Assembly: GCF_029870285.1 (NCBI RefSeq)
Contig: NZ_JACSYA010000033.1
Location: 1-61,615, forward strand
Reading direction: 5' to 3'
From: Delftia sp. PS-11
Lineage (GTDB): Bacteria > Pseudomonadota > Gammaproteobacteria > Burkholderiales > Burkholderiaceae_C
Length of the DNA: 61,615 nt
The stretch's first letter is position 1, and each line of letters opens with the position of its first letter. Position numbers and translations under genes: made by a program. The notes beneath the pieces were generated by a model, which saw only the letters and a program-made list of their open reading frames with translations, ran no database searches and was not told the DNA's origin. Below, in pieces: positions 45,724 through 55,099 of the stretch.

Positions 45724-47700
45724 TCACTCCCCTGCCAGGGCGCGCACGGGATCGAGCCGCGCCGCCGTCCTGGCCGGCATGTAGCCAAACACCAGTCCCG
45801 TCACCACCGCGCAGGCAAAGGCCCCCAGCATGGCCCGCACGGAAAACACCACAGGCACGCCCGAAATGATGAGCACTGCGCCAACGAGCAGCCCGGCCGC
45901 CAGTCCCACACTGCCGCCCACCAGGGTCACCAGACTGGCCTCTGTCAGGAACTGGCGCAGGATGTCGCGCTGGCGTGCGCCCGTGGCCATGCGGATGCCG
46001 ATCTCGCGCGTGCGCTCGCGCACCGTCATCAGCATCACATTCATCACGCCGATGCCGCCCACCACCAGCGAGACCGCCGCGATCAGCCCCAGCATGACAG
46101 CCATGCTCTGGCGCGTGGCCGCCTCGGCCTGGATGCGCGCTGCGGCATTGCCGATGCCGAAGTCCTCGCGTCCCCCATGGCGCGCCAGCAGCACTTTGCG
46201 GATGGCCTCTTCGGCCTCATGCACAACGTCGGAAGACATGGCTTCGAGCACCACGTAGTCGGGCTGGGTCTGGGCCTGATAGACCCGAGCCCTGCCCGAA
46301 CGGTAGGGAATGAAGACCATGTCGTCGTAGTCCTGCGCGCCGGAGTCCGCGCCGCGCTCGCTCATCACGCCAATGACCTCGAAGGCCGAGCTGCCGATGA
46401 TGAGCTGGCGACCCAGCGGGTTGGGCGTATCGGGGAAAAAGTGCTGGTGCGCCTTGTGGCCGATGACCACCAGGGGCGCCAGATCACGGTCTTCGGCCTC
46501 GGTGTAGTAGCGGCCCTGGGTCACCTTCCAGTGGTGGACCAGAGGCATCTCCTCGCTGGCAGCGAACACATAGATCTGCTTGTCAGCCTTGCCATAGCGC
46601 ACCGTGACCGGGTCGCCGATGACCGGCATGACCCGCCGTATTTCGGGCAGTTCGCGCACGGCCGCCAGATCCTCTTCGGTCAGTTGCCCGGCCGGACCGC
46701 CCGTGGACGGCGGCTTGCTGCCCATGTAGAGAATGGCTGTGCCCATGGTGCCCATCTGCTCGACCACCTTGCGCCGCGCCCCCTCGCCGATGGCCAGCAT
46801 GACAATGACCGAGGCCACGCCGATGACAATGCCCAGCAGCGTCAGGCAGGTGCGCACGCGGTTCATGCGCATGCCGCGCCAGGCGCTGCGCGCCGCCTCG
46901 GCCAGTTCGGCCAGCCAGGGCGTTGCGCCCTCGCCTGCTGCAGGGGGCAGCGCCAATGCCATGGCGCTGCCGGCCGTGCTGGCCTGCTCGCCGTGCTGGC
47001 TGTCACTGACGATGCGGCCATCACTGATCTCGATCACACGCCGCGCCTGGGCCGCCACGCCCCGGTCATGGGTGATGAGGATGATGGTGTGGCCGGCGTC
47101 GGCCAGCTCGCGCAGCAGGGCCATGACCTCGGCGCCGCTGCGCGAGTCCAGCGCGCCCGTGGGCTCGTCGGCCAGGATGATCCGGCCCCCATTCATCAAC
47201 GCCCGTGCAATCGACACGCGCTGCTGCTGCCCGCCCGACAGCTGGTTGGGCCGGTTGCCCAGGCGCTCGCCCAGGCCCAGCCGCGACAGCAGCGCCCGGG
47301 CCCGCTGCGCGCGCTGCAGCTTGGGCAGACCCGCGTAGATGGCAGGCATCTCCACATTTTCGCTGGCGCTTTCGCTGGCAATCAGATGGTAGCCCTGGAA
47401 AACGAAACCGAAGGCCTCGCGGCGCAGCCAGGCCAGCGCGTCCGCGTCCAGCGTGGCCACGTCCTGGCCCTGGAAGTGGTAGCTGCCTGCGCTGGGACGG
47501 TCCAGGCAGCCCAGGATGTTCATCAGCGTGGACTTGCCCGATCCCGAGCTGCCGACCACGGCCACGAACTCGCCCGCACGGATCTCCAGGTCAATGCCAT
47601 GCAGCACGGTCACGGCGGGCTGGCCGCTGTCACCGCCGCCATAGTGCCTGCGGATGCCGCGCAGCGCGATCAGCGGCGCATCAGCGGCGCCGCTCACCAT
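45724..47700 (-). CDS. macB: Macrolide-type ABC exporter MacB (ATPase-permease)
   Basis: 658 residues from ATG 47700 (GAGG 8 nt upstream; a GTG nine bases earlier is also in frame). N-terminal ATPase: VGSSGSGKSTLMNILGCLD, LSGGQQQRVSIARAL, ILADEPTGALD. Then one TM (~290), a periplasmic MacB_PCD domain, and three TMs in the FtsX-type permease, ending in PARTAARLDPVRALAGE. It pumps large substrates such as macrolides, lipopeptides or siderophores from the periplasm. Its start overlaps the macA stop. Confidence 0.94.
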   Translation of the reverse strand: MVSGAADAPLIALRGIRRHYGGGDSGQPAVTVLHGIDLEIRAGEFVAVVGSSGSGKSTLMNILGCLDRPSAGSYHFQGQDVATLDADALAWLRREAFGFVFQGYHLIASESASENVEMPAIYAGLPKLQRAQRARALLSRLGLGERLGNRPNQLSGGQQQRVSIARALMNGGRIILADEPTGALDSRSGAEVMALLRELADAGHTIILITHDRGVAAQARRVIEISDGRIVSDSQHGEQASTAGSAMALALPPAAGEGATPWLAELAEAARSAWRGMRMNRVRTCLTLLGIVIGVASVIVMLAIGEGARRKVVEQMGTMGTAILYMGSKPPSTGGPAGQLTEEDLAAVRELPEIRRVMPVIGDPVTVRYGKADKQIYVFAASEEMPLVHHWKVTQGRYYTEAEDRDLAPLVVIGHKAHQHFFPDTPNPLGRQLIIGSSAFEVIGVMSERGADSGAQDYDDMVFIPYRSGRARVYQAQTQPDYVVLEAMSSDVVHEAEEAIRKVLLARHGGREDFGIGNAAARIQAEAATRQSMAVMLGLIAAVSLVVGGIGVMNVMLMTVRERTREIGIRMATGARQRDILRQFLTEASLVTLVGGSVGLAAGLLVGAVLIISGVPVVFSVRAMLGAFACAVVTGLVFGYMPARTAARLDPVRALAGE

Positions 47701-48887
47701 TGCAGCCACCTCAGACCTCGCTGCCTGGGCGTTTCGCCCACGATGACCAGTTCGCCCTCGCGCAGGCCCTGGATCACCTGGGCCTGATGGCGACTGCGCA
47801 CGCCCAGCCGCACGCTACGCTGCTCCGGGCGCCCCCGCTCATCGAGCACGCGCGCCACATGCCCGTCCTGGCCCTGGGCCGCCTGCACGGCCACCAGCGG
47901 CACGGTCAGCGCCTGCTCGGCCTTGCCCGTGACAAAAACCACCTGGGCCGTCATCTGGGGCATCAGCTCGGCATCTTCGTTGCCCACATCGAACAGCACC
48001 GTATAGGCCACGGCCTTGGTCGCTGGCGCGGGTGCCTGGCCGGCGCCTGCAGTGGCGGACGCCTGGCTGGCCGAAGGCGCTGGCAGCACCTGGCGCACAT
48101 GCCCGTTCCAGCGGCGCGGCCGGGCGCTGCCCGCACTGCCCAGCGTGGTGAAGTACACGGGCATGCCTTCCTTGACACGGCGCACATCGGCCTCGGACAC
48201 CTCGGTCCAGACGGTCATGGCCGACAGATCCGCGATGCGCAAAATGTTGGGCGTCTGGTATGTGGCATTGAGGGTCTGCCCTTCGCGCGCCTCGACCGAC
48301 ACCACCGTGCCGGCCATGGGCGCATAGATGCGCGTATAGCCCAGCCGTGCCTCGTCGGCCTTGAGCGTGGCCTGGGTCTGGTCGATCTGCGCATTCAGAT
48401 GGTCGATGCGCGCAGATGCCGAAGCCAGCGCAGCCTCGGCCGCCTGCAGGTCCTCCTCGCGCGTGGCGCCGTCGCGCGCCAACTGGCGCTGGCGCGCCAG
48501 CTGCTGCCCGGCCAGACGGTGCTGCGCCTGCTGGTCGGCCCGCTGGGCGCGCAGGCCCGCCAGCGAGGCCCGGCCCGCATCCACCGTGGCACGCTGCACG
48601 CTGGGATCGATCTCCACCAGCAGATCGCCCTTGCTTACCTGGGCACCGGGCTCCACGCGCAACCGTGTGATCTGGCCCGACACCTGGGCTCCGACGTCCA
48701 CGTAACGCCGCGGCTGCAGCGTTCCAATCGCGGTGACCGTGGCCTCGATGTCGCTCCTGGTAACCGCCTCGGTCTGATAGTCCATGGCAGGCAGTCCGGC
48801 CCTCCAGACGGCGATGCCGCCACCTGCTGCCAGCAGCAGCGCCGCCACGGCTGCAGCGGCTTTCCAGCGTTGCCGCACATGCGTCAT
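47694..48887 (-). CDS. macA: Periplasmic adaptor protein MacA-like
   Basis: 397 residues from ATG 48887, with GGGGAG 8 nt upstream. One N-terminal membrane anchor (AAAAVAALLLAAGGGIAVW), then the split lipoyl domain (VDVGAQVSGQITRLRVEPGAQVSKGDLL ... YTRIYAPMAGTVVSVEAREGQTLNA), a helical hairpin between the halves and beta-barrel/MP domains. It links MacB to the outer-membrane channel. A low-complexity insert (PAPSASQASATAGAGQAPAPA) lies in the barrel. First gene of the macA-macB-nodT operon. Confidence 0.93.
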   Translation of the reverse strand: MTHVRQRWKAAAAVAALLLAAGGGIAVWRAGLPAMDYQTEAVTRSDIEATVTAIGTLQPRRYVDVGAQVSGQITRLRVEPGAQVSKGDLLVEIDPSVQRATVDAGRASLAGLRAQRADQQAQHRLAGQQLARQRQLARDGATREEDLQAAEAALASASARIDHLNAQIDQTQATLKADEARLGYTRIYAPMAGTVVSVEAREGQTLNATYQTPNILRIADLSAMTVWTEVSEADVRRVKEGMPVYFTTLGSAGSARPRRWNGHVRQVLPAPSASQASATAGAGQAPAPATKAVAYTVLFDVGNEDAELMPQMTAQVVFVTGKAEQALTVPLVAVQAAQGQDGHVARVLDERGRPEQRSVRLGVRSRHQAQVIQGLREGELVIVGETPRQRGLRWLQW

Positions 48888-49396
48888 GGGCAGCTCCCCG
48901 TACAGCGCTGGCGCACCGGCCACGAAAGAAAAAAACTCATCTGAATCATCCTGATGTACACAAAGCAGAAAAGGCGCGTGCCTGCCCAGCCGGGTAGGCC
49001 TGGCAAGCCATGCAGGGCAAAGCCCTCTTCTTGCATGACACATGAGATGGAAAAAAAGCCAGCGGCAAAAGCTGGCATCGCGGCGGCTTATGCCCGAATG
49101 GCCAGAATCATATCCATCAAAAAATAATAGTTCTCAGTCTCAGTTGCATTTTCAATGCTTATGGCGAAGCAGATGCACCGCTTCAACGCCATGCTGTTCG
49201 GCGTGCCACTACCACATTGCAGGCAGCGTCCACCCTCTGCACCACCCACAGAGCCGGCAGGCTTGCGCTGCATCAGCATGGCCACGTGCGGGTATGACCG
49301 TGCACTGGTGCATCACACACAACGCGTACCATCACTCACTCGCCGTATCATTTCGACACAACAGACCGCCGGCGCAACAGCATCAAGGAACGAACC
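48888..49396. other. AT-rich intergenic region between macA and the GGDEF/EAL gene
   Basis: 509 bp between divergent genes. It should hold the macA promoter and the promoter of the plus-strand gene. It contains an unassigned minus-strand terminator (49051-49076), a Fur-like site (49122-49136, 10 of 14 consensus positions of the 7-1-7 motif) and a doubtful minus-strand open frame of 34-65 codons ending at 49088. No gene is called with confidence. Confidence 0.5.
49051..49076 (-). terminator. Rho-independent terminator with no assigned gene upstream
   Basis: On the minus strand the stem GCCAGC/GCTGGC with 7-nt loop is followed by seven T (49057-49051). No annotated minus-strand gene lies between 49077 and 49396, so it ends a small RNA, a tiny gene, or attenuates the macA leader. 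Confidence 0.65.
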
Positions 49397-51991
49397 ATGT
49401 TCGATACGAGGGCAGAGGAAACCACTGCGCAGTCTGCGTTGTGGAACGCACTGCAACAGGCCATGGCACTGGCGGAGTTCACGCCGGATGGCCTGTTGCT
49501 GCGCGCCAATGCCAATTACGCCAGCGCGCTTGGCTATGCGGCCGATGAAATGCCAGGTCTGCCGCATGGCAAGCTCTGCCCGGAGGCCCACAGCGGCACA
49601 GCCGCCTATGCGCAATGGCGCCTGTGCTGGGAGGCAGGCCAGACGGTTTCGGGTGCCTACGCGCACCAGCGCAGCGACGAAAGCACCTGCTGGCTGGAGA
49701 CCACTTACACGCCCGTGCTCGGTGCGCAGGGGGGCATCAGCCATGTTCTGTGCATCGCCACCGACATTACGGCGCGGGTGCAGCTGGAGCAGGCGCGCCG
49801 GGCGCACCTGCAGCGCCTGTCCATGGTGGCGGACGCCACCGATGCAGCGGTGATCATCGCCGATGCCCAATGGGCCATTACCTATGTCAACGCCGGATTC
49901 AGCCGCATGTTTGGCTGGGGCCGCGAGGAGGTGCTCGGCCGCAGGCCCATCTCACTGCTGGTGCCGCACGCTTCGCCTGAATTCACAGCCGCCTACCGCG
50001 CCGAACTGGAAGCGGGCAGGCCCGTGTACCGGGAAGAAATCCTGGTCGGCAAGAACGGCGAAAGATACTGGGTCAGCGCGCGCGCCAATCCCATCATGGG
50101 CGCGGACGGCAGCCTGCAGACCACGGTGACGGTGATCACCGACATCACCGAGGCCAAGATGCACGAGGTGCTGCAACGGCGCACGCTGGAGGCCATGGCG
50201 CGCGACCAGCCGCTGAGCGAAGTGCTGGATCTGGTCTGCCGCGAGGTTGAGCGCATCGCGCCGGATATCGCCGTATCGGTGCTGGAAGTCGATGAGTCCG
50301 GGCGGCTGCACCCGCTGGCAGCACCGAGCCTGCCGGCGCACTATTCGGCAGCGCTGGATGGCGTGCCCATCGGCCCGACGGTCGGCTCCTGCGGCACGGC
50401 CGCGTTCTACAACCGCTCCGTGCTGGTACGCGACATCGCCACCGATCCGCTGTGGGCCGACTACAAGGAGCTGATCCTGCCATTGGGTTACACCGCCTGC
50501 TGGTCCACGCCCATCTGCGCGCAGCAGGGGCGCGTAGCAGGCACGTTCGCGTTCTACTACCGCCAGTTCGATCGCAGCGGCCCTGATCCATTCCACCAGC
50601 AGCTGGTGCAGGCCTGCACCGACCTGTGCGCGCTGGCGCTGGAGCGTGAGCAAACGCGTAGGCGCATCCGGCAGCTGGCGTTCTACGACGGGCTGACCAG
50701 CCTGCCCAACCGCAGCCTGCTGCTGGCACAGGCGGAACAGGCACTGGCAGCCGCCGCAGGCGATGACTCGGAGCTGGCCGTGGTCTTCATCGACCTGGAC
50801 CGGTTCAAGCAGGTCAACGACTCGCTGGGGCACCCCGCCGGAGACAAGCTGCTGTGCAGCGTGGCACAGCGCATCCAGGCAGAGCTGCGGGCAGGCGACA
50901 TCGCAGGCAGGCTCTCCGGTGACGAATTCGTCATCGTGCTGCCAAGGTGCGGCGGCACACAGGCGGCAGAGGTCATAGAGCGGCTGCAGACCGCACTGGC
51001 CAAGCCCTGCCTGATCGACGGCGTGGCACTGGCCAGCACGGCCAGTTGCGGCATCGCCGTATTCCCCGCCGACGGCCGTGACATGGAAACCCTGCTGCAC
51101 CGCGCAGATATGGCCATGTACCAGGCCAAATCCGGCGGACGCGGGCTCTACAGTTTCTTCAGCCCCGAGATGAACCGGCTGGCCCAGGAGCGGATGACGC
51201 TGGAGACAGCGCTGCGCGAGGCATTGCAAAACGGCGGCCTGCACCTGCACTACCAGCCCCAGCTGGATCTGCGCGATGGCCGGCTGTATGGTGTGGAAGC
51301 GCTGGCGCGCTGGACACATGCAGAGTTCGGCAACATCCCGCCTGCACGCTTCATCCCGCTGGCCGAGGAATGCGGCCTGATCGGCGAGCTGGGCAGCTGG
51401 GCACTGCGCGAAGCATGCCGCCAGCTCGGTGAATGGCGCAGTCGCGGCCTGGCAGTGCCCGCCATCTCGGTGAACCTGTCGCCGACGAGCTTTCACAACC
51501 TTGACCTGCCGAACATGATCGCCGACACGCTGCAGCGCAATGCGCTGCAGCCTGCAGATCTGACGCTGGAGATCACGGAAAGTCTGTTGCTGGACACCAA
51601 TCCGGGCACCATGCGCACGCTGCAAGCCGTCCACGCCCAGGGCGTGCGGCTGTCCATGGACGACTTCGGCACGGGCTACTCCAGCCTGAGCTATCTGCGC
51701 AGGCTGCCGGTCAGCGAGCTCAAGCTCGACCGCAGCTTCGTGGCCGACCTCGAGCATGATGAGGCCGCACGGGCACTGAGCAGCGCCATCCTGGGCATCG
51801 GCCGCAGCCTGCAGCTGACCGTGGTGGCCGAAGGCGTGGAAACACCGGAGCAAAACCTGGTGCTGCGCACCCAGGGCTACCCCGTGGCGCAAGGCTACCT
51901 GTTCTCGCGGCCCTTGCCCGCCCAGGACTTCGAGCAATGGCTGAAAACGTCGGCACGCACCACGACTGCGGCACGCGGTCAGGGCCGCTGA
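49397..51991 (+). CDS. PAS-PAS-GAF-GGDEF-EAL cyclic-di-GMP signalling protein
   Basis: 864 residues, AAGGA 8 nt before the ATG. Soluble, no membrane segment. Two PAS domains (~15-130, 135-255; both end in the T-DIT motif), a GAF domain (~270-415), a GGDEF domain whose signature reads SGDEF (~507) with FIDLDRFKQVNDSLGH intact, and an EAL domain (~600-850) with YGVEALARW, LTLEITES, DDFGTGYSS, LKLDRSFV and VVAEGVET. The EAL metal and catalytic residues look complete, so phosphodiesterase activity is likely. Cyclase activity of SGDEF is uncertain and it may be a GTP-binding regulator. Sensing is cytoplasmic, ligand unknown. Confidence 0.94.
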   Translation: MFDTRAEETTAQSALWNALQQAMALAEFTPDGLLLRANANYASALGYAADEMPGLPHGKLCPEAHSGTAAYAQWRLCWEAGQTVSGAYAHQRSDESTCWLETTYTPVLGAQGGISHVLCIATDITARVQLEQARRAHLQRLSMVADATDAAVIIADAQWAITYVNAGFSRMFGWGREEVLGRRPISLLVPHASPEFTAAYRAELEAGRPVYREEILVGKNGERYWVSARANPIMGADGSLQTTVTVITDITEAKMHEVLQRRTLEAMARDQPLSEVLDLVCREVERIAPDIAVSVLEVDESGRLHPLAAPSLPAHYSAALDGVPIGPTVGSCGTAAFYNRSVLVRDIATDPLWADYKELILPLGYTACWSTPICAQQGRVAGTFAFYYRQFDRSGPDPFHQQLVQACTDLCALALEREQTRRRIRQLAFYDGLTSLPNRSLLLAQAEQALAAAAGDDSELAVVFIDLDRFKQVNDSLGHPAGDKLLCSVAQRIQAELRAGDIAGRLSGDEFVIVLPRCGGTQAAEVIERLQTALAKPCLIDGVALASTASCGIAVFPADGRDMETLLHRADMAMYQAKSGGRGLYSFFSPEMNRLAQERMTLETALREALQNGGLHLHYQPQLDLRDGRLYGVEALARWTHAEFGNIPPARFIPLAEECGLIGELGSWALREACRQLGEWRSRGLAVPAISVNLSPTSFHNLDLPNMIADTLQRNALQPADLTLEITESLLLDTNPGTMRTLQAVHAQGVRLSMDDFGTGYSSLSYLRRLPVSELKLDRSFVADLEHDEAARALSSAILGIGRSLQLTVVAEGVETPEQNLVLRTQGYPVAQGYLFSRPLPAQDFEQWLKTSARTTTAARGQGR

Positions 51992-52026
51992 AGACCTGGG
52001 CCAGAAAGTGGAAAATTGGTCATGTT

Positions 52027-52107
52027 TGTCAAAATACGCACCACTTTTGACATATTTCATTGACAAACAATGTAAAAAATTGTAAAAAAATTGCCGATAT
52101 ACGGAAC
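52027..52107 (+). promoter_or_regulatory. Promoter region of the chemoreceptor gene with FliA-like and sigma-70-like elements
   Basis: A FliA (sigma-28) type promoter is visible: TAAAAAAT (52073-52080), 12-nt spacer, GCCGATAT (52093-52100), against consensus TAAAGTTT-N11-GCCGATAA. A sigma-70 alternative is TTGACA (52060-52065), 17 nt, TAAAAA. Just upstream is an 8-bp inverted repeat TGTCAAAA-N10-TTTTGACA (52027-52052). Confidence 0.55.
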
Positions 52108-52223
52108 TGCCCCTCAGTGCTGAAGCGCCATGGCCGATAACAGCGACATGGCGGCCACAACGAGCCGCCACCCTCCTGTCCTGCCCGCATGCCACTGCTT
52201 CACTCTTGCAAGGCACTTCCCAC

Positions 52224-54038
52224 ATGAATTTCTTACGCAACCTGAAACTGGCACACAAGCTGCTGGCCTCTTTCATCGTCATCTTGCTGCTGACCACAGG
52301 CCTGGGCCTGTTCTCGGTCGTGCAGCTGGACCGCGTCAATCAGACTGCCACGGATCTGGCCCACCGCTGGCTGCCTGCGGAACGCACTCTGCAGGAAACG
52401 CGCTACCAGCTGCAGCGCTATCGCTCCCGGACCATGCAATATGTAATGGCCGCCCAGGCAGACAAACCCTCCTTCGAAAAAAGCATGCCGCAGCTGTGGG
52501 ATGAGCTGCTCAAAAACCATCAGACATTCGAACGCTATACGGACACGCCACGCGAACGTGAGCTACATGCCTCCATCGGCCAGGACCTGAGCCGCTACGC
52601 GGAACAGACCCGCAAAATCGTGGAGTTCACCCGTGCAATGCAAACCGAAGAAGCCGCGCAGGTGCTGCGCGGCGAATCCGTGCAGATCAGCAGGGGCATC
52701 AATGCCAAGCTGGAGGAGCTGCTCAAGCTCAACCTGGAAGGCACCGAGGCAACCAACGACGCCGGCGACAACATGTTCGCTTCCGCCCGTCTGTGGATCA
52801 TCACGCTGCTGGCCAGCGCGGTCGCACTGGGAATGGCCATGGCATGGCTGATCGCGCGCAGCATCGCGCGCCCACTGGAGCAGGCCGTGACCCTGGCCCA
52901 GGCGGTGGCAGCAGGGGACCTGTCCAGCCGCATCGAAGTACATGGCAAGGACGAAACAGGCCAATTGCTGCAGGCACTGCAGCATATGAGCCAAAGCCTG
53001 CAACGCATTGTGGGGCAGGTGCGCCAGGGCACGGACTCGATGGCCACAGCCTCCAGCCAGATCGCGTCGGGCAACCATGACCTGTCAGCCCGCACCGAAG
53101 AGCAGGCCAGCGCCCTGGAGCAGACGGCATCTTCCATGGAAGAGCTGACATCCACCGTCAAGCAAAACGGCGCCAATGCACAGCAGGCCAACCAGCTGGC
53201 CTCGGCGGCCTCCCAGGTGGCCGTGCGCGGCGGCACAGCCGTTGCCCAGGTCGTGCAGACCATGTCCGCCATCAATGATGCCTCGCGCAAGATCGTGGAC
53301 ATCATCAGCGTGATCGACGGCATTGCTTTCCAGACCAACATCCTGGCGCTCAATGCAGCAGTGGAAGCAGCGCGTGCTGGCGAACAGGGGCGAGGCTTTG
53401 CGGTGGTGGCGGCAGAGGTGCGCACCCTGGCGCAGCGCTCGGCCGCTGCCGCCAAGGAGATCAAGCAGCTCATCGACGACTCGGTCGGCAAGGTCGCGGA
53501 AGGCAGCGCACAGGTCGATGCCGCAGGCAAGACCATGGACGAGATCGTGATCAGCGTGCGCCGCGTCACCGACATCATGGGTGAAATCTCCAGCGCCAGC
53601 CAGGAGCAGACCGCTGGCATCGAACAGGTCAGCCAGGCCGTCACCCAGATGGACCAGATGACACAGCAAAACGCCGCTCTGGTCGAGGAATCAGCTGCCG
53701 CCACATCCGCCTTGCAGGCACAGGCCAAGGCACTGGCCGAAGTCGTGAGCGTCTTCAGACTGGCGGCATCTTCCACCGTCCAGGCTGGCGAAAGCATGGC
53801 CGCCACGCGCGCACCGCTGCCGGCGCCAGCCCCTCAGCCCATGGCTGTGGCCACGGCCGGGCGCGCCCCTGCGGCACGCACGGCTATGGGATCGCCGGCA
53901 TCTGGCCAGCCGGGCACAGCAGCCCCGGCACGGACTGCGCCTTCGCGAGCGGCTGCGCCGTCGCGGGCCGCCCTGCCCAGCACAGCCAAGCCGTCCACCA
54001 AGCCCGCCGCAGCGGACGACGACTGGGAAACCTTCTGA
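52224..54038 (+). CDS. Methyl-accepting chemotaxis protein with C-terminal CheR/CheB tether
   Basis: 604 residues from ATG 52224. TM1 (~13-33), periplasmic four-helix-bundle type sensor (~34-190), TM2 (~191-211), HAMP (~212-265), then the coiled-coil signalling domain with the conserved hairpin tip [37 protein letters not shown] long Ala/Pro linker ends in DDDWETF, close to the NWETF pentapeptide of Tsr/Tar that recruits CheR and CheB. Expected in polar arrays with CheA/CheW. Ligand unknown. Confidence 0.95.
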   Translation: MNFLRNLKLAHKLLASFIVILLLTTGLGLFSVVQLDRVNQTATDLAHRWLPAERTLQETRYQLQRYRSRTMQYVMAAQADKPSFEKSMPQLWDELLKNHQTFERYTDTPRERELHASIGQDLSRYAEQTRKIVEFTRAMQTEEAAQVLRGESVQISRGINAKLEELLKLNLEGTEATNDAGDNMFASARLWIITLLASAVALGMAMAWLIARSIARPLEQAVTLAQAVAAGDLSSRIEVHGKDETGQLLQALQHMSQSLQRIVGQVRQGTDSMATASSQIASGNHDLSARTEEQASALEQTASSMEELTSTVKQNGANAQQANQLASAASQVAVRGGTAVAQVVQTMSAINDASRKIVDIISVIDGIAFQTNILALNAAVEAARAGEQGRGFAVVAAEVRTLAQRSAAAAKEIKQLIDDSVGKVAEGSAQVDAAGKTMDEIVISVRRVTDIMGEISSASQEQTAGIEQVSQAVTQMDQMTQQNAALVEESAAATSALQAQAKALAEVVSVFRLAASSTVQAGESMAATRAPLPAPAPQPMAVATAGRAPAARTAMGSPASGQPGTAAPARTAPSRAAAPSRAALPSTAKPSTKPAAADDDWETF

Positions 54039-54053
54039 CCCTGGCAGCATGCA

Positions 54054-54476
54054 TCATGGCGGCGACGCCGGAGCCGGTGGCGCGACTGCAGCCACCAGAC
54101 GCCTTGCAGCCTTGAGCAGATAGCCCACGGCATACAGCACCTCGTCGTCGCGTTCGCCATCGTTGACCTTGTCCAGCAAGGCCAGGGCATAGCCCAGATC
54201 GCCGGCCATCTGCTGGAGCGTCCCCTCGGCCTGCCCATGGGCAGGCAACTGCGCCACGGCACGCTCTGCACGGCGGCAATAGGTGCCCAGCAAGTCGCGC
54301 AGCGCGCATACCGTGGCGCAGGGAGCGCACCGCGCCTGCAGCTCCAGCACGCTCAGCGCCGCTCCCATATGGCATAGGGCATCGCAGGCCTGGTCCTGCA
54401 GCCCTGGCCCAGCGCTGCGCATTGCCGGCCAGGCAGGCCGGCGCTTCGGATGGCCAGGTTTGTTCGGTGTCTTCAT
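54054..54476 (-). CDS. Hypothetical protein, Cys-containing helical
   Basis: 140 residues from ATG 54476, with AAGGGG 5 nt upstream. No domain recognised. It is predicted to be mostly helical with a basic N-terminus (MKTPNKPGHPKRRP), several cysteines in the first half (DQACDALC, QARCAPCATVCALRDLL, TYC) and a Pro/Ala tail. It is divergent from the ribbon-helix-helix gene across an 83-bp region carrying repeated GGTCC half-sites, so it is probably controlled by it. The gene also converges on the chemoreceptor gene. Confidence 0.6.
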   Translation of the reverse strand: MKTPNKPGHPKRRPAWPAMRSAGPGLQDQACDALCHMGAALSVLELQARCAPCATVCALRDLLGTYCRRAERAVAQLPAHGQAEGTLQQMAGDLGYALALLDKVNDGERDDEVLYAVGYLLKAARRLVAAVAPPAPASPP

Positions 54477-54490
54477 CGCACCCCTTTGAC

Positions 54491-54556
54491 GGACCAACAC
54501 GGTCCTCCAAAAGACTGTACCTTCACGGTCCATTGTGAGCAACACCTTTTTGGTCC
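54491..54556. promoter_or_regulatory. Repeated GGTCC half-sites between divergent genes
   Basis: GGACC (54491) and GGTCC (54501) form an inverted pair; further GGTCC copies lie at 54527 and 54552. All fall in the intergenic region between the unknown gene and the Arc-like gene. Short regularly placed half-sites are typical operators of ribbon-helix-helix repressors. Confidence 0.5.
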
Positions 54557-54559
54557 ATC

Positions 54560-54877
54560 ATGGCAGCAATGAAACCCACCGACCCGCAATACAAGCTGCG
54601 CCTGCCGCAGGACCTCAAGGACCGCATCGAAGCCTCCTCCAAGATGTCGGGGCGGTCCATGAATGCCGAAATCGTCGCCCGGCTGCAGGCCAGCTACCGC
54701 GCCACGGACTGCGCGGACCCGGCTCTGGCCTGCTCGGAGCCGGCATGCCACTATGGCGTGCAGCTCGGCGCCGAAGCCGTCGAGCGCATCGAAAAGCGCC
54801 TCGAACGCATAGAACAGGCCGTTGCCCCGCGCCAGGTCGGCGCCCCCCAGGGCAGCGCAGCGCCGGCCGCAGACTGA
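54560..54877 (+). CDS. Arc-family (ribbon-helix-helix) DNA-binding protein
   Basis: 105 residues from ATG 54560 (an ATG at 54569 is the alternative). RHH motif at residues ~9-45: YKLRLPQDLKDRIEASSKMSGRSMNAEIVARLQASY, close to Arc-type proteins; the first strand YKLRLP would insert in the major groove. The C-terminal half has a short coiled coil (AEAVERIEKRLERIEQAV) and a loose Ala-rich end. Probably a dimeric repressor of itself and of the divergent gene. Confidence 0.88.
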   Translation: MAAMKPTDPQYKLRLPQDLKDRIEASSKMSGRSMNAEIVARLQASYRATDCADPALACSEPACHYGVQLGAEAVERIEKRLERIEQAVAPRQVGAPQGSAAPAAD

Positions 54878-55099
54878 ACCGCGTCGCGCCCTATTGCTGC
54901 GGCCTGCAGCGCGGCAATGGCCTTCCAAGGCAAGGGCCCATCGCCGGGCCACCGGCGCAAGCCCTTGTTGCCAAAGCCATACACCCCGGCTCACCCTGCC
55001 CGAGAACCGCCGCGACACAGCCTTGCCCCAGGGTATCCCCCCGGCATGAGAAAATCGCAGGCTATCCCGAGAACACACTGAAAGAACAAGGAACACACC

